From Bacillota bacterium (lineage in GTDB: Bacteria; Bacillota; Clostridia; Christensenellales; Aristaeellaceae), in the NCBI GenBank assembly GCA_023458835.1, contig JAEWWY010000480.1, forward strand, positions 1-5,064: DNA of 5,064 nucleotides. The letters run 5' to 3'. The translations under genes and the position numbers were made by a program. Below are positions 1 through 4,661 of the stretch, in pieces. Below the pieces are notes generated by a model. It did not search any database. It had not been told where the DNA came from and was given only the letters and a program-made list of their open reading frames with translations. Positions within the stretch are counted from its first letter, which is position 1. Every line of letters begins with the position of its first letter.

Positions 1-1
1 C

Positions 2-31
2 CTGGCCCGTCTGGGTGTGAATGCTTCCTAA
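2..31 (+). CDS. C-terminal end of an upstream gene (partial; possibly FtsW/RodA-type)
   Basis: Reading from base 2, ten codons give LARLGVNAS followed by TAA. The stop lies 18 bases before the start of the penicillin-binding protein, with that gene's ribosome binding site between them, so the two are probably one operon. In Clostridia and Actinobacteria a class B PBP of this small type often follows an FtsW/RodA polymerase gene, so this is most likely the end of such a protein. That identity is inferred from position only. Nine residues are too few to recognise a family, and the reading frame itself rests on the good spacing. Confidence 0.4.
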   Translation: MARLGVNAS

Positions 32-35
32 GGTT

Positions 36-43
36 AAGGGGGT
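36..43 (+). promoter_or_regulatory. Ribosome binding site fixing the GTG start of the PBP gene
   Basis: AAGGGGGT lies six bases before GTG at 50-52. The next in-frame candidate, ATG at 65, has no purine-rich site at useful spacing, so the GTG start is preferred. The site lies just after the upstream TAA, which fits translation of successive genes in one transcript. Confidence 0.7.
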
Positions 44-49
44 ACGGCT

Positions 50-1453
50 GTGAAACAGCAGCGCATGAATTTCAGGCTTCTGGCCCTGCTGATGATGGGC
101 ATGTTTTCCTTGCTGGCCGTGTATGGCGGCTATAGCGTGATCATGTACGGAAGCCGGTGGATCGCCCACCGGGGCAATACAAGGCAGTTGAATGACGCCG
201 CCTTGCGCGGGGACGTTCTGGACCGCAACGGCGTAGTCATCGCTACCACCACCAAGGACGGCAATCGTGTTTACCAAACGGACGAAGCAAGCCGCAGGGC
301 TGTGGTGCATTTGCTGGGGGATGAAAAGAAGAACGTGGCCAACGGTGTGGAATCCTTCAAGGCCAGCTATCTTTTAGGCTTTGAATCCACCCTGGCGGAG
401 CGGCTGGTGCTTTTGCTCAGGGGGGAGGACCGCAAAGGCGACAACCTGACGCTCACCGTGGACAGCCGCCTTTGCACCGGCATGATGAAGGCTTTTCCCA
501 ACGGAGCCGCCGGGGCTGCCGTGGTAATGAACTATAAGACCGGGGAAGTGCTGGGCATGGTCAGCCTGCCTGCCTTTGACCCGAACAACGTCAAAGCGGT
601 ATCGGAGGATGATCCCAATACGCCTTTCTGGAACCGGGTGACTCAGGCCAAATATCCCCCGGGCAGTACCTTCAAGATCATTACCATGGCCAGCGCGCTT
701 GCCAATTTGCCGGATATTCAGACGCGGACGATGTTTTGTACAGGGCAGCTTCCGGTTTTGAACCAGGTGATCACCGACTTTGGCAAAGCGGTGCATAACG
801 AAAAAACGCTGACCCAGGCCTTTGCGGTGAGCTGCAACAATATATTCGCCTCCATCGCCCTGGAGCTTGGGGATGAGCGGCTGCGCAAAACGGCGGAGGC
901 CTTCGGCTTCAACGATAACTTCCTTTTCCGGGACCTGGTGGTGGAAAACGGCGTTTATCCCACCACAGGGCGGGACAAGGTGCAAATCGCATGGTCCGGT
1001 GCGGGGCAGGGGAACGTGGAGACCACGCCCCTGCACATGTGCATGGTGGCCGCGGCGGTGGCCAACGGCGGGGTGATGATGGAGCCGGGGCTCATCAAGG
1101 CCGTAGTGAATGAAAGCGGCGTAACGCGCAAGGAATATACGCCCAAGGTGTACAGAAGGGCGATGCCCGAGGATATTGCCAAGGCCGTCAAAGCGGCCAT
1201 GCGCACCGTAACCGCATCCGGCACAGGCGTCAATGCCCAGGTGGAGGGATTGAAAATAGCCGGCAAAACAGGTTCCGCCGAAACCATGATCAAAGGGGAA
1301 TACGTGGTCCATGGCTGGTATGTGGGCTTTCTGGACGAGCCTGATATGCCTTACGCCATCAGCGTGATCGTGGAAAGGGGCGAGAGCGGCAGCGGATCTG
1401 CCGCGCCTGTCGCCAGGCAGATCTTTCAGTATTTGAAGAGCAACTACCGGTAA
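50..1453 (+). CDS. Class B penicillin-binding protein (peptidoglycan D,D-transpeptidase, PbpA/FtsI-like)
   Basis: This monofunctional transpeptidase cross-links peptidoglycan stem peptides on the outer face of the membrane. Residues 1-9 are short and basic, and about 10-33 form one hydrophobic segment, an uncleaved signal anchor. An RGDVLDRNG stretch at 53-61 is the conserved start of the class B dimerisation domain. The transpeptidase domain fills about 150-467 and has all three active-site motifs: STFK at 206-209 (nucleophile Ser206, Lys209), SCN at 261-263 and KTG at 406-408. A GQG motif is at 319-321. At 467 residues it is shorter than typical FtsI or PBP2 (550-700) and resembles the small PbpA type that partners an FtsW/RodA polymerase. 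The GTG start at 50 is chosen because AAGGGGGT at 36-43 precedes it at good spacing. An ATG at 65 would cut off only the first five residues. Whether it serves division, elongation or sporulation cannot be read from the sequence. Confidence 0.95.
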   Translation: MKQQRMNFRLLALLMMGMFSLLAVYGGYSVIMYGSRWIAHRGNTRQLNDAALRGDVLDRNGVVIATTTKDGNRVYQTDEASRRAVVHLLGDEKKNVANGVESFKASYLLGFESTLAERLVLLLRGEDRKGDNLTLTVDSRLCTGMMKAFPNGAAGAAVVMNYKTGEVLGMVSLPAFDPNNVKAVSEDDPNTPFWNRVTQAKYPPGSTFKIITMASALANLPDIQTRTMFCTGQLPVLNQVITDFGKAVHNEKTLTQAFAVSCNNIFASIALELGDERLRKTAEAFGFNDNFLFRDLVVENGVYPTTGRDKVQIAWSGAGQGNVETTPLHMCMVAAAVANGGVMMEPGLIKAVVNESGVTRKEYTPKVYRRAMPEDIAKAVKAAMRTVTASGTGVNAQVEGLKIAGKTGSAETMIKGEYVVHGWYVGFLDEPDMPYAISVIVERGESGSGSAAPVARQIFQYLKSNYR

Positions 1454-1455
1454 GC

Positions 1456-1498
1456 ATTTGAAAAGGGCCGCCCAGCCTCGGGGCCGCCCTTTTCAAAT
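1456..1498. terminator. Bidirectional intrinsic terminator between convergent genes
   Basis: The arms ATTTGAAAAGGGC (1456-1468) and GCCCTTTTCAAAT (1486-1498) pair perfectly over 13 bp. After a C/C mismatch, four more pairs close a 7-base loop, AGCCTCG. Because AAAA precedes the GC core and TTTT follows it, both strands read GC-rich stem then T-tract. The hairpin sits two bases after the PBP stop and seven bases past the end of the convergent small gene, so it can serve both. Confidence 0.88.
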
Positions 1499-1505
1499 AT
1501 ATGCC

Positions 1506-1802
1506 TTACGCCTCATTCCGTGGATCGCGGCTTTTTTGCTTGGGAGCAAGGGGGTTGATATATTCGATCTCCATCCGCTCAAAGCCGATGGTTTCCATAA
1601 AGTGTTCCTGGGTAAAACGCGTCTGGCCGAACTCCTCCCATTCCCGCTGGTTCTTTGCAAGCCACAGCGGGCGGGACAGGTCCAGCTCCTTCAGCGCCGT
1701 TTGCAGCGCCTCCATGGGATCGTCCCTTGTACAGGGGGCGGTGGATTGCTTGATGATGCGGTGCCCTTTGATGATGCGGACCCACAGGCTGGATGTCTGC
1801 AA
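1506..1802 (-). CDS. Conserved protein of unknown function (98 aa, clostridial type)
   Basis: I cannot assign a function. The product is small, soluble-looking and has no signal peptide or membrane segment. It opens with LWVRIIKGHRI (6-16), has a central acidic and helical stretch (about 27-42), and then the motif-rich part PLWLAKNQREWEEFGQTRF (45-63) and HFMETIGFERMEIEYI (67-82). It ends in a charged tail (88-98) that is probably disordered. The aromatic and charged pattern resembles uncharacterised proteins I recall from Clostridia, but that is memory, not a search. The start is set at TTG 1802-1800 because AAGGAGG at 1817-1811 stands eight bases upstream. The alternative ATG at 1826 would add eight residues but has no ribosome binding site and falls about at the predicted transcription start. 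It is convergent with the PBP gene, shares its terminator and is divergent from the MBL gene. Reading further upstream gives a longer open frame, to 2126, which lies antisense to the MBL gene and is not credible. Confidence 0.8.
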   Translation of the reverse strand: MQTSSLWVRIIKGHRIIKQSTAPCTRDDPMEALQTALKELDLSRPLWLAKNQREWEEFGQTRFTQEHFMETIGFERMEIEYINPLAPKQKSRDPRNEA

Positions 1803-1810
1803 AAGCGTAT

Positions 1811-1817
1811 CCTCCTT
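1811..1817 (-). promoter_or_regulatory. Strong ribosome binding site deciding the TTG start of the small minus-strand gene
   Basis: On the minus strand AAGGAGG is followed by eight bases and then TTG (1802-1800). The site would fall inside the coding sequence if ATG at 1826 were the start, encoding Lys-Glu of the extra residues. A near-perfect Shine-Dalgarno at ideal spacing makes TTG the better choice. Confidence 0.75.
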
Positions 1818-1832
1818 GGCTTTCATACTGTC

Positions 1833-1861
1833 ATTATGCGCCAAGCTTTCACAAAACGCAA
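1833..1861 (-). promoter_or_regulatory. Putative sigma-A promoter of the small minus-strand gene
   Basis: On the minus strand the -35 candidate TTGCGT (1861-1856) and the -10 candidate CATAAT (1838-1833) are 17 bases apart. The -10 matches the consensus at five of six positions and the -35 at three of six. Transcription would start near 1826, leaving a leader of about 24 bases that carries the AAGGAGG site and ends at the TTG start. Confidence 0.5.
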
Positions 1862-1870
1862 TATGCTGTA

Positions 1871-1899
1871 TTGCCATACCCTGTAAACCGCGATATAAT
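1871..1899 (+). promoter_or_regulatory. Sigma-A-type promoter of the MBL hydrolase gene
   Basis: TTGCCA (1871-1876, five of six consensus matches) and a perfect TATAAT (1894-1899) are separated by exactly 17 bases. Transcription would begin near 1906, giving a leader of about 32 bases before ATG 1938. The pentamer CTGTA occurs at 1866-1870 and again at 1881-1885, flanking the -35 element. The -35 boxes of this promoter and of the divergent one are only nine bases apart, so one regulator could affect both. Confidence 0.8.
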
Positions 1900-1937
1900 G
1901 AAAAACACATTTGTTTTTTTCGGGAGGGATACGCCGG

Positions 1938-2771
1938 ATGGAAATGATCTTCTGCCCCCTTTTCAGCGGGTCCAGCGGCAATGCGCTGTACGTGGCCACA
2001 GAGCGGACACGTCTGCTTGTGGACGCCGGCCTGCCCGGGAAAACGGTGGTGGAGGCACTTTGCCAAATTGGCGTCAATCCCGCCAGCCTGTCGGCCATCC
2101 TCGTTACCCACGAGCATACGGACCACGTGAAGGGGGCCGGGATATTAAGCCGCAAGTTTGACCTGCCCATCTATGCCACGCCCGGCACCTGGTACGCCAT
2201 GGAGCGGGCCCTGGGCCCCATCAGCCAGCGCAACCGCCGGGAATTTTACCCCGACACCGATTTTTACGTGGATGAGATCGGCGTAACGCCCTTTCTGATC
2301 CCCCACGACGCGGCGGAGCCTGTGGGCTACCGTTTAAGCCACAGCACCTTCAGCGTGGCTACCGCCACGGACATGGGCATTATGCGCAAGAATGTGCTGG
2401 AGCAGCTTGCCGGGGTGGACCTGCTGCTTTTGGAGAGCAACCATGACCCGGATATGCTCCGCCAGAATCTGCATTACTCCCAGTCGCTGAAAAAGCGCAT
2501 CCTTGGCAACAAGGGGCATCTGAGCAATGACGCCTGCGCCGAGGCGGTGCTGGCACTTACCCAGACGGGCGTGCGCCACGTGGTGCTGGGGCACCTGAGC
2601 GCCGAAAATAATCTGCCGGAGCTGGCATACAGCACCACCTGCCGCGCGCGTACCTCCGCGGGCCTCGTTTGCGGCCAGGATGTGACCGTGGATATGGCCT
2701 GGCGGGACCGGGTGGGCAACGTATATGTGATCAGGGACGGCAGAATGGAAAAGGCGCAGCGCTGCGTCTGA
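1938..2771 (+). CDS. walJ: MBL-fold metallo-hydrolase, WalJ/YycJ family
   Basis: This is a cytosolic metallo-beta-lactamase-fold hydrolase. The family is related to RNase Z/RNase J-type nucleases, and Bacillus WalJ (YycJ) has been linked to nucleic-acid exonuclease activity. Substrate specificity here is inferred. The opening FSGSSGNALYV (9-19) and the LLVDAGLP stretch (26-33) are typical. Metal ligands are visible: HEHTDH at 58-63, PHDA at 122-125, TDMG at 144-147, ESNHD at 166-170 and GHLS at 218-221. A second GHLSN at 193-197 is also typical of the family. The length is 277 residues, slightly longer than the usual 260-270. ATG 1938 is chosen because GGGAGGG at 1922-1928 lies nine bases upstream; ATG 1944 is possible. 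A TTG at 1911 falls close to the predicted transcription start and lacks a binding site. It starts a transcript from a strong promoter and is followed after 20 bases by the CPBP protease. The walJ symbol rests on motifs and on nearby rlmH; walR and walK are not in view. Confidence 0.9.
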   Translation: MEMIFCPLFSGSSGNALYVATERTRLLVDAGLPGKTVVEALCQIGVNPASLSAILVTHEHTDHVKGAGILSRKFDLPIYATPGTWYAMERALGPISQRNRREFYPDTDFYVDEIGVTPFLIPHDAAEPVGYRLSHSTFSVATATDMGIMRKNVLEQLAGVDLLLLESNHDPDMLRQNLHYSQSLKKRILGNKGHLSNDACAEAVLALTQTGVRHVVLGHLSAENNLPELAYSTTCRARTSAGLVCGQDVTVDMAWRDRVGNVYVIRDGRMEKAQRCV

Positions 2772-2777
2772 CAAAAT

Positions 2778-2784
2778 AAGGGGG
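2778..2784 (+). promoter_or_regulatory. Ribosome binding site fixing the TTG start of the CPBP protease gene
   Basis: AAGGGGG lies seven bases before TTG 2792-2794, and the site lies entirely in the 20-base gap after the MBL stop codon. The next in-frame ATG, at 2894 (residue 35), would remove the first membrane segment, so TTG is the likely start. Confidence 0.7.
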
Positions 2785-2791
2785 AAACCGG

Positions 2792-3766
2792 TTGTCCAGA
2801 CTAGAGAAGACCATCGGCGCGCGCAGCGTGCTTGTGCTGCTGCTGATCACGGTTCTGCTCCGGATCGGGTTTACGTTCGGCATCAACTGGCTGATGGATG
2901 AGGCGGCCCTTCGCCAGCCGGAAATCTATTATGCTTTTTCTCTGATCCATGGAGCCGTCATATTTGGGATTCCGGTATTTACATTCATTTATCTGTTCCG
3001 CCCCAGATACATGCCGGTATTGAAAACGCAGCTCGCATATCCTTCTTTCGGCGCGGCTGCGCGCACCGTGCTGGCGGCTGTTGTCGGAGCATGGGCGTTG
3101 GAATTGTACATACCTCTTTGGGTGATGCTGCTGGATGCATTGAATATACCGATCTGGGCACCCGATGTGCCCCTGCCCATCAATGGCGCGCAGATCATAC
3201 TGGCGGTGGCGGCAGTGGGCATCATGCCTGCCATATTGGAGGAACTGCTCTTTCGCGGCGCGCTGCTGGAGGGGCTGAAAAGGGAACTTACGCCCAAAGC
3301 GGCGCTATGGCTGGCGTCATTGTTGTTTGCGTTCATGCATGGCTCCCTGGCCGGGCTGCCCGCCCATATCGCGCTGGGGCTCATTATCACGCTGCTGGCG
3401 CTGAGGCGAAACAATCTGCAATTGCCCATGCTCTATCACTTTTCCCATAATGCCGCCTCCCTGATCATTTCCATATACTTTCGAAAGGTGATGGAAGGGG
3501 TGGATATAGAGGCTCAGGCACAGGCCATGCAGGGCACTCCCATGCTTCCGGCGATACTCAGCGTGCTCTTTATGGCGCTAATGGCAACCTTTGCGTTCTG
3601 GCTGCTGATCCGCCCGCTGATGGCAACCGCCGGCGCGAAAAAAACCGTATCCGTGCCCCAGGAATATTCCATGCCGCGCAAAAGCCTCAGGACTGTGATC
3701 TTTTTGGCGGCGCTTCTGTTTTTGCTGTTGCTGCCCTGGTATGTGCCAGGCATCTTTCCGGTTTGA
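2792..3766 (+). CDS. CPBP-family intramembrane protease (CAAX protease / Abi type)
   Basis: This is a polytopic membrane protein with the three signature motifs of CPBP glutamic-type intramembrane proteases (Pfam Abi, PF02517). They are EELLFR at 150-155 (Glu150, Glu151, Arg155), FAFMH at 179-183 (His183) and HFSHN at 216-220 (His216, Asn220). All predicted catalytic residues are present, so it is probably active. Hydrophobic segments lie at about 12-30, 48-69, 88-110, 132-149, 171-185, 192-206, 212-229, 251-273 and 300-320. The motifs sit in the middle group. The last two segments, joined by a polar loop at about 280-300, extend past the core domain. Family members cleave prenylated proteins, process bacteriocin-type peptides or confer self-immunity, and many have no known substrate. 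None can be assigned here. It lies 20 bases after the MBL gene and is probably co-transcribed. No bacteriocin-like precursor is visible nearby, which argues for a housekeeping membrane role. Confidence 0.92.
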   Translation: MSRLEKTIGARSVLVLLLITVLLRIGFTFGINWLMDEAALRQPEIYYAFSLIHGAVIFGIPVFTFIYLFRPRYMPVLKTQLAYPSFGAAARTVLAAVVGAWALELYIPLWVMLLDALNIPIWAPDVPLPINGAQIILAVAAVGIMPAILEELLFRGALLEGLKRELTPKAALWLASLLFAFMHGSLAGLPAHIALGLIITLLALRRNNLQLPMLYHFSHNAASLIISIYFRKVMEGVDIEAQAQAMQGTPMLPAILSVLFMALMATFAFWLLIRPLMATAGAKKTVSVPQEYSMPRKSLRTVIFLAALLFLLLLPWYVPGIFPV

Positions 3767-3927
3767 CAGCTGCCTGCCTGTTTCATGCCATCCTGAAAAC
3801 AGAGCGTGGGCGGAATGCATGCCAGGGATTCCTTTTCAAATCGGAAGGGCATGAAAATGGGATACTCAGGGGATATACCTTTTGAGCAGGGGCAGGGGCC
3901 GGGGCCAAGCCCCGGGTAGGAGGCGCG
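3767..3927 (+). other. rlmH leader: intergenic gap with hairpins and a short open frame
   Basis: This 161-base gap shows no convincing intrinsic terminator and no strong promoter, so rlmH may be read from the walJ transcript. An imperfect hairpin is possible: CATGCC (3818-3823) pairs with GGCATG (3848-3853), and TTCC (3829-3832) with GGAA (3843-3846), across an uneven internal loop. An open frame of 34 codons runs from ATG 3815 to TAG 3917-3919, and its stop overlaps the rlmH ribosome binding site. Its last codons come from a G-rich low-complexity run, so I do not call it a gene. Confidence 0.4.
3889..3916 (+). promoter_or_regulatory. G-rich element upstream of rlmH (hairpin or G-quadruplex candidate)
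   Basis: Three GGGG runs (3889-3892, 3895-3898, 3901-3904) separated by two bases each are followed by GGG at 3914-3916, which meets the basic pattern for a G-quadruplex with one long loop. The same bases can instead form a hairpin, CCGGGGC (3899-3905) with GCCCCGG (3909-3915) around the loop CAA. The two folds exclude each other, and both end only two or three bases before the AGGAGG site at 3918-3923, so either could influence rlmH translation. A regulatory role is inference. Confidence 0.35.
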
Positions 3928-4407
3928 ATGCAGGCGGCTGTTCTTTGTCTGGGAAAGCTGAGGGAGAAGCACTGGCGGCAGGCCGCGGATGAATATCTGA
4001 AAAGGCTTGGCCGCTATGGCCGTGTGGAGGAGATCGAGCTGAATGACGAGCCGGAGCCGGGGGAGGAAAGCGGGGCGCTTTCCCGGCAGGTGATGGACAA
4101 AGAGGCGGGCAGGCTGCTTGGCCGTTTGAGGCCGGGGGACTACGTGATTGCGCTGTGCATCGACGGCAAACAGTGGGACAGCGCGGATTTTGCAAAGCAC
4201 CTTCAGGAGCTGCCGCAAAGGGGCTATCAGCGCACCGTATTTATGATCGGCGGCTCGCTGGGGCTGGGCGAGGCAGCGGTCAGCCGTGCGGATGAAAGGA
4301 TGTCGCTTTCAAAGATGACCTTTCCCCATCAGTTGGCACGGGTACTTTTGCTGGAGCAGATCTACCGGGCCGCGAAGATCAGCGCGGGGGAGCGGTATCA
4401 CAAATAG
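3928..4407 (+). CDS. rlmH: 23S rRNA (pseudouridine-1915-N3)-methyltransferase RlmH
   Basis: RlmH is a small SPOUT-class enzyme that uses S-adenosylmethionine to methylate pseudouridine 1915 in helix 69 of 23S rRNA, acting on the assembled 70S ribosome as a homodimer. The 159-residue length is exactly typical. The N-terminus (LGKLREKHW, 8-16, then DEYLKRLGRYG, 21-31) and the C-terminal knot are diagnostic. The knot comprises IGGSLGLGE at 107-115, LSKMTFPHQLARVLLLEQIYRA at 127-148 and the terminal ERYHK at 155-159. The ATG at 3928 aligns with the usual family start. AGGAGG at 3918-3923 precedes it with a short four-base spacer. It lies 161 bases after the CPBP protease gene, and a hairpin overlaps its stop codon. 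No active-site residue appears to be missing. Confidence 0.98.
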   Translation: MQAAVLCLGKLREKHWRQAADEYLKRLGRYGRVEEIELNDEPEPGEESGALSRQVMDKEAGRLLGRLRPGDYVIALCIDGKQWDSADFAKHLQELPQRGYQRTVFMIGGSLGLGEAAVSRADERMSLSKMTFPHQLARVLLLEQIYRAAKISAGERYHK

Positions 4408-4439
4408 CCCGGGGAAATGACACGTCATTTTCCCGGGCT
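4406..4439 (+). terminator. Hairpin terminator overlapping the rlmH stop codon
   Basis: AGCCCGGGGAAATGAC (4406-4421) is complementary to GTCATTTTCCCGGGCT (4424-4439), with one G-U pair. In practice about 15 pairs close a four-base loop. The stem begins inside the TAG stop. The following bases, TTGTGCTTGT, make only a weak T-tract, so termination may be partial or helped by Rho, and the stem could also protect the 3' end of the message. Confidence 0.7.
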
Positions 4440-4648
4440 TGTGCTTGTGCAAGGAAAGCTTGCCTGCCAGTTTTATGAACAGCCCGCAAGCGCAGAAAAA
4501 TATCCCATGTTTCATATATGCATTCCTGATATTATATATATATCAGTGCGTTTGGCAGGGAAAGCCGCGAAGTGTGGAGAAATATGGGAGACAAGCTCTT
4601 ATGGGCGGGACAATGCGGTAACCGGGTCCATTCGCCGGGATAACCTAT
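4440..4648 (+). other. Leader of the oxidoreductase gene: AT-rich palindrome and repeats, no recognised RNA
   Basis: No gene is called here. A 21-base AT-rich inverted repeat (4526-4546, CTGATAT/ATATCAG) and the adjacent palindrome CATATATG (4513-4520) stand out from the GC-rich surroundings. TATGGG occurs at 4583, 4600 and 4646, with TATGGGAG at 4583-4590 and again at 4646-4653, the latter including the ribosome binding site. An imperfect hairpin can form from GGT and CCGG (4617-4625) with CCGG and ACC (ending 4645). A 19-codon frame (ATG 4584 to TAA 4641-4643) has a weak GGAG site. I see no T-box, tRNA or known riboswitch core. Confidence 0.35.
4526..4546 (+). repeat. AT-rich inverted repeat, possible operator or promoter core
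   Basis: CTGATAT (4526-4532) and ATATCAG (4540-4546) are perfect inverted copies around TATATAT. The centre could act as a -10 region: TTCATA at 4511-4516 lies 18 bases before TATATA at 4535-4540, each matching consensus at about four of six positions. If so, the palindrome would cover the -10 region and a bound regulator would block initiation. This is a pattern-based suggestion only. Confidence 0.4.
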
Positions 4649-4655
4649 GGGAGGG
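4649..4655 (+). promoter_or_regulatory. Ribosome binding site deciding the TTG start of the oxidoreductase gene
   Basis: GGGAGGG directly abuts ATG 4656-4658, leaving no spacer, but lies six bases before TTG 4662-4664. The product then begins MYNLLIGGAAGQG, so the nucleotide-binding loop sits at the very N-terminus, as expected for this family. TTG is preferred over ATG. Confidence 0.65.
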
Positions 4656-4661
4656 ATGAGG

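Noticed and set aside
374..1312. Long minus-strand open frame of 312 codons opposite the PBP gene
   Set aside because: It is rich in His, Gly and Arg, as expected for the shadow of a GC-rich gene, and lies entirely antisense to a protein with all catalytic motifs.
1803..2126. N-terminal extension of the small minus-strand gene, making a 206-residue protein
   Set aside because: The extra part is antisense to the well-supported walJ coding sequence and its promoter, has no ribosome binding site, and does not resemble a protein domain.
3747..3790. Possible terminator after the CPBP gene (CAGGCA at 3747 with TGCCTG at 3771)
   Set aside because: The stem is six pairs with an 18-base loop, starts within the coding region and is not followed by a T-tract.
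3514..4218. Minus-strand open frame of 234 codons across the CPBP-rlmH gap
   Set aside because: It overlaps two clearly coding genes on the other strand, has no binding site or family motifs, and its composition fits a shadow frame.
4552..4580. Possible promoter with TTGGCA (4552-4557) as -35
   Set aside because: No acceptable -10 sequence is found 16-19 bases downstream; the candidate hexamer is TGGAGA.
4584..4643. 19-codon leader peptide frame before the oxidoreductase gene
   Set aside because: GGAG at 4576-4579 is weak and close, and the peptide shows no run of a regulatory amino acid as in attenuation leaders. It is noted only as part of the leader.
4417..4659. Plus-strand 80-codon frame in the leader, ending over the oxidoreductase start region
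   Set aside because: It begins inside the terminator hairpin, lacks a ribosome binding site at either ATG (4417, 4507), and reads through the AT-rich palindrome. No family is recognisable.
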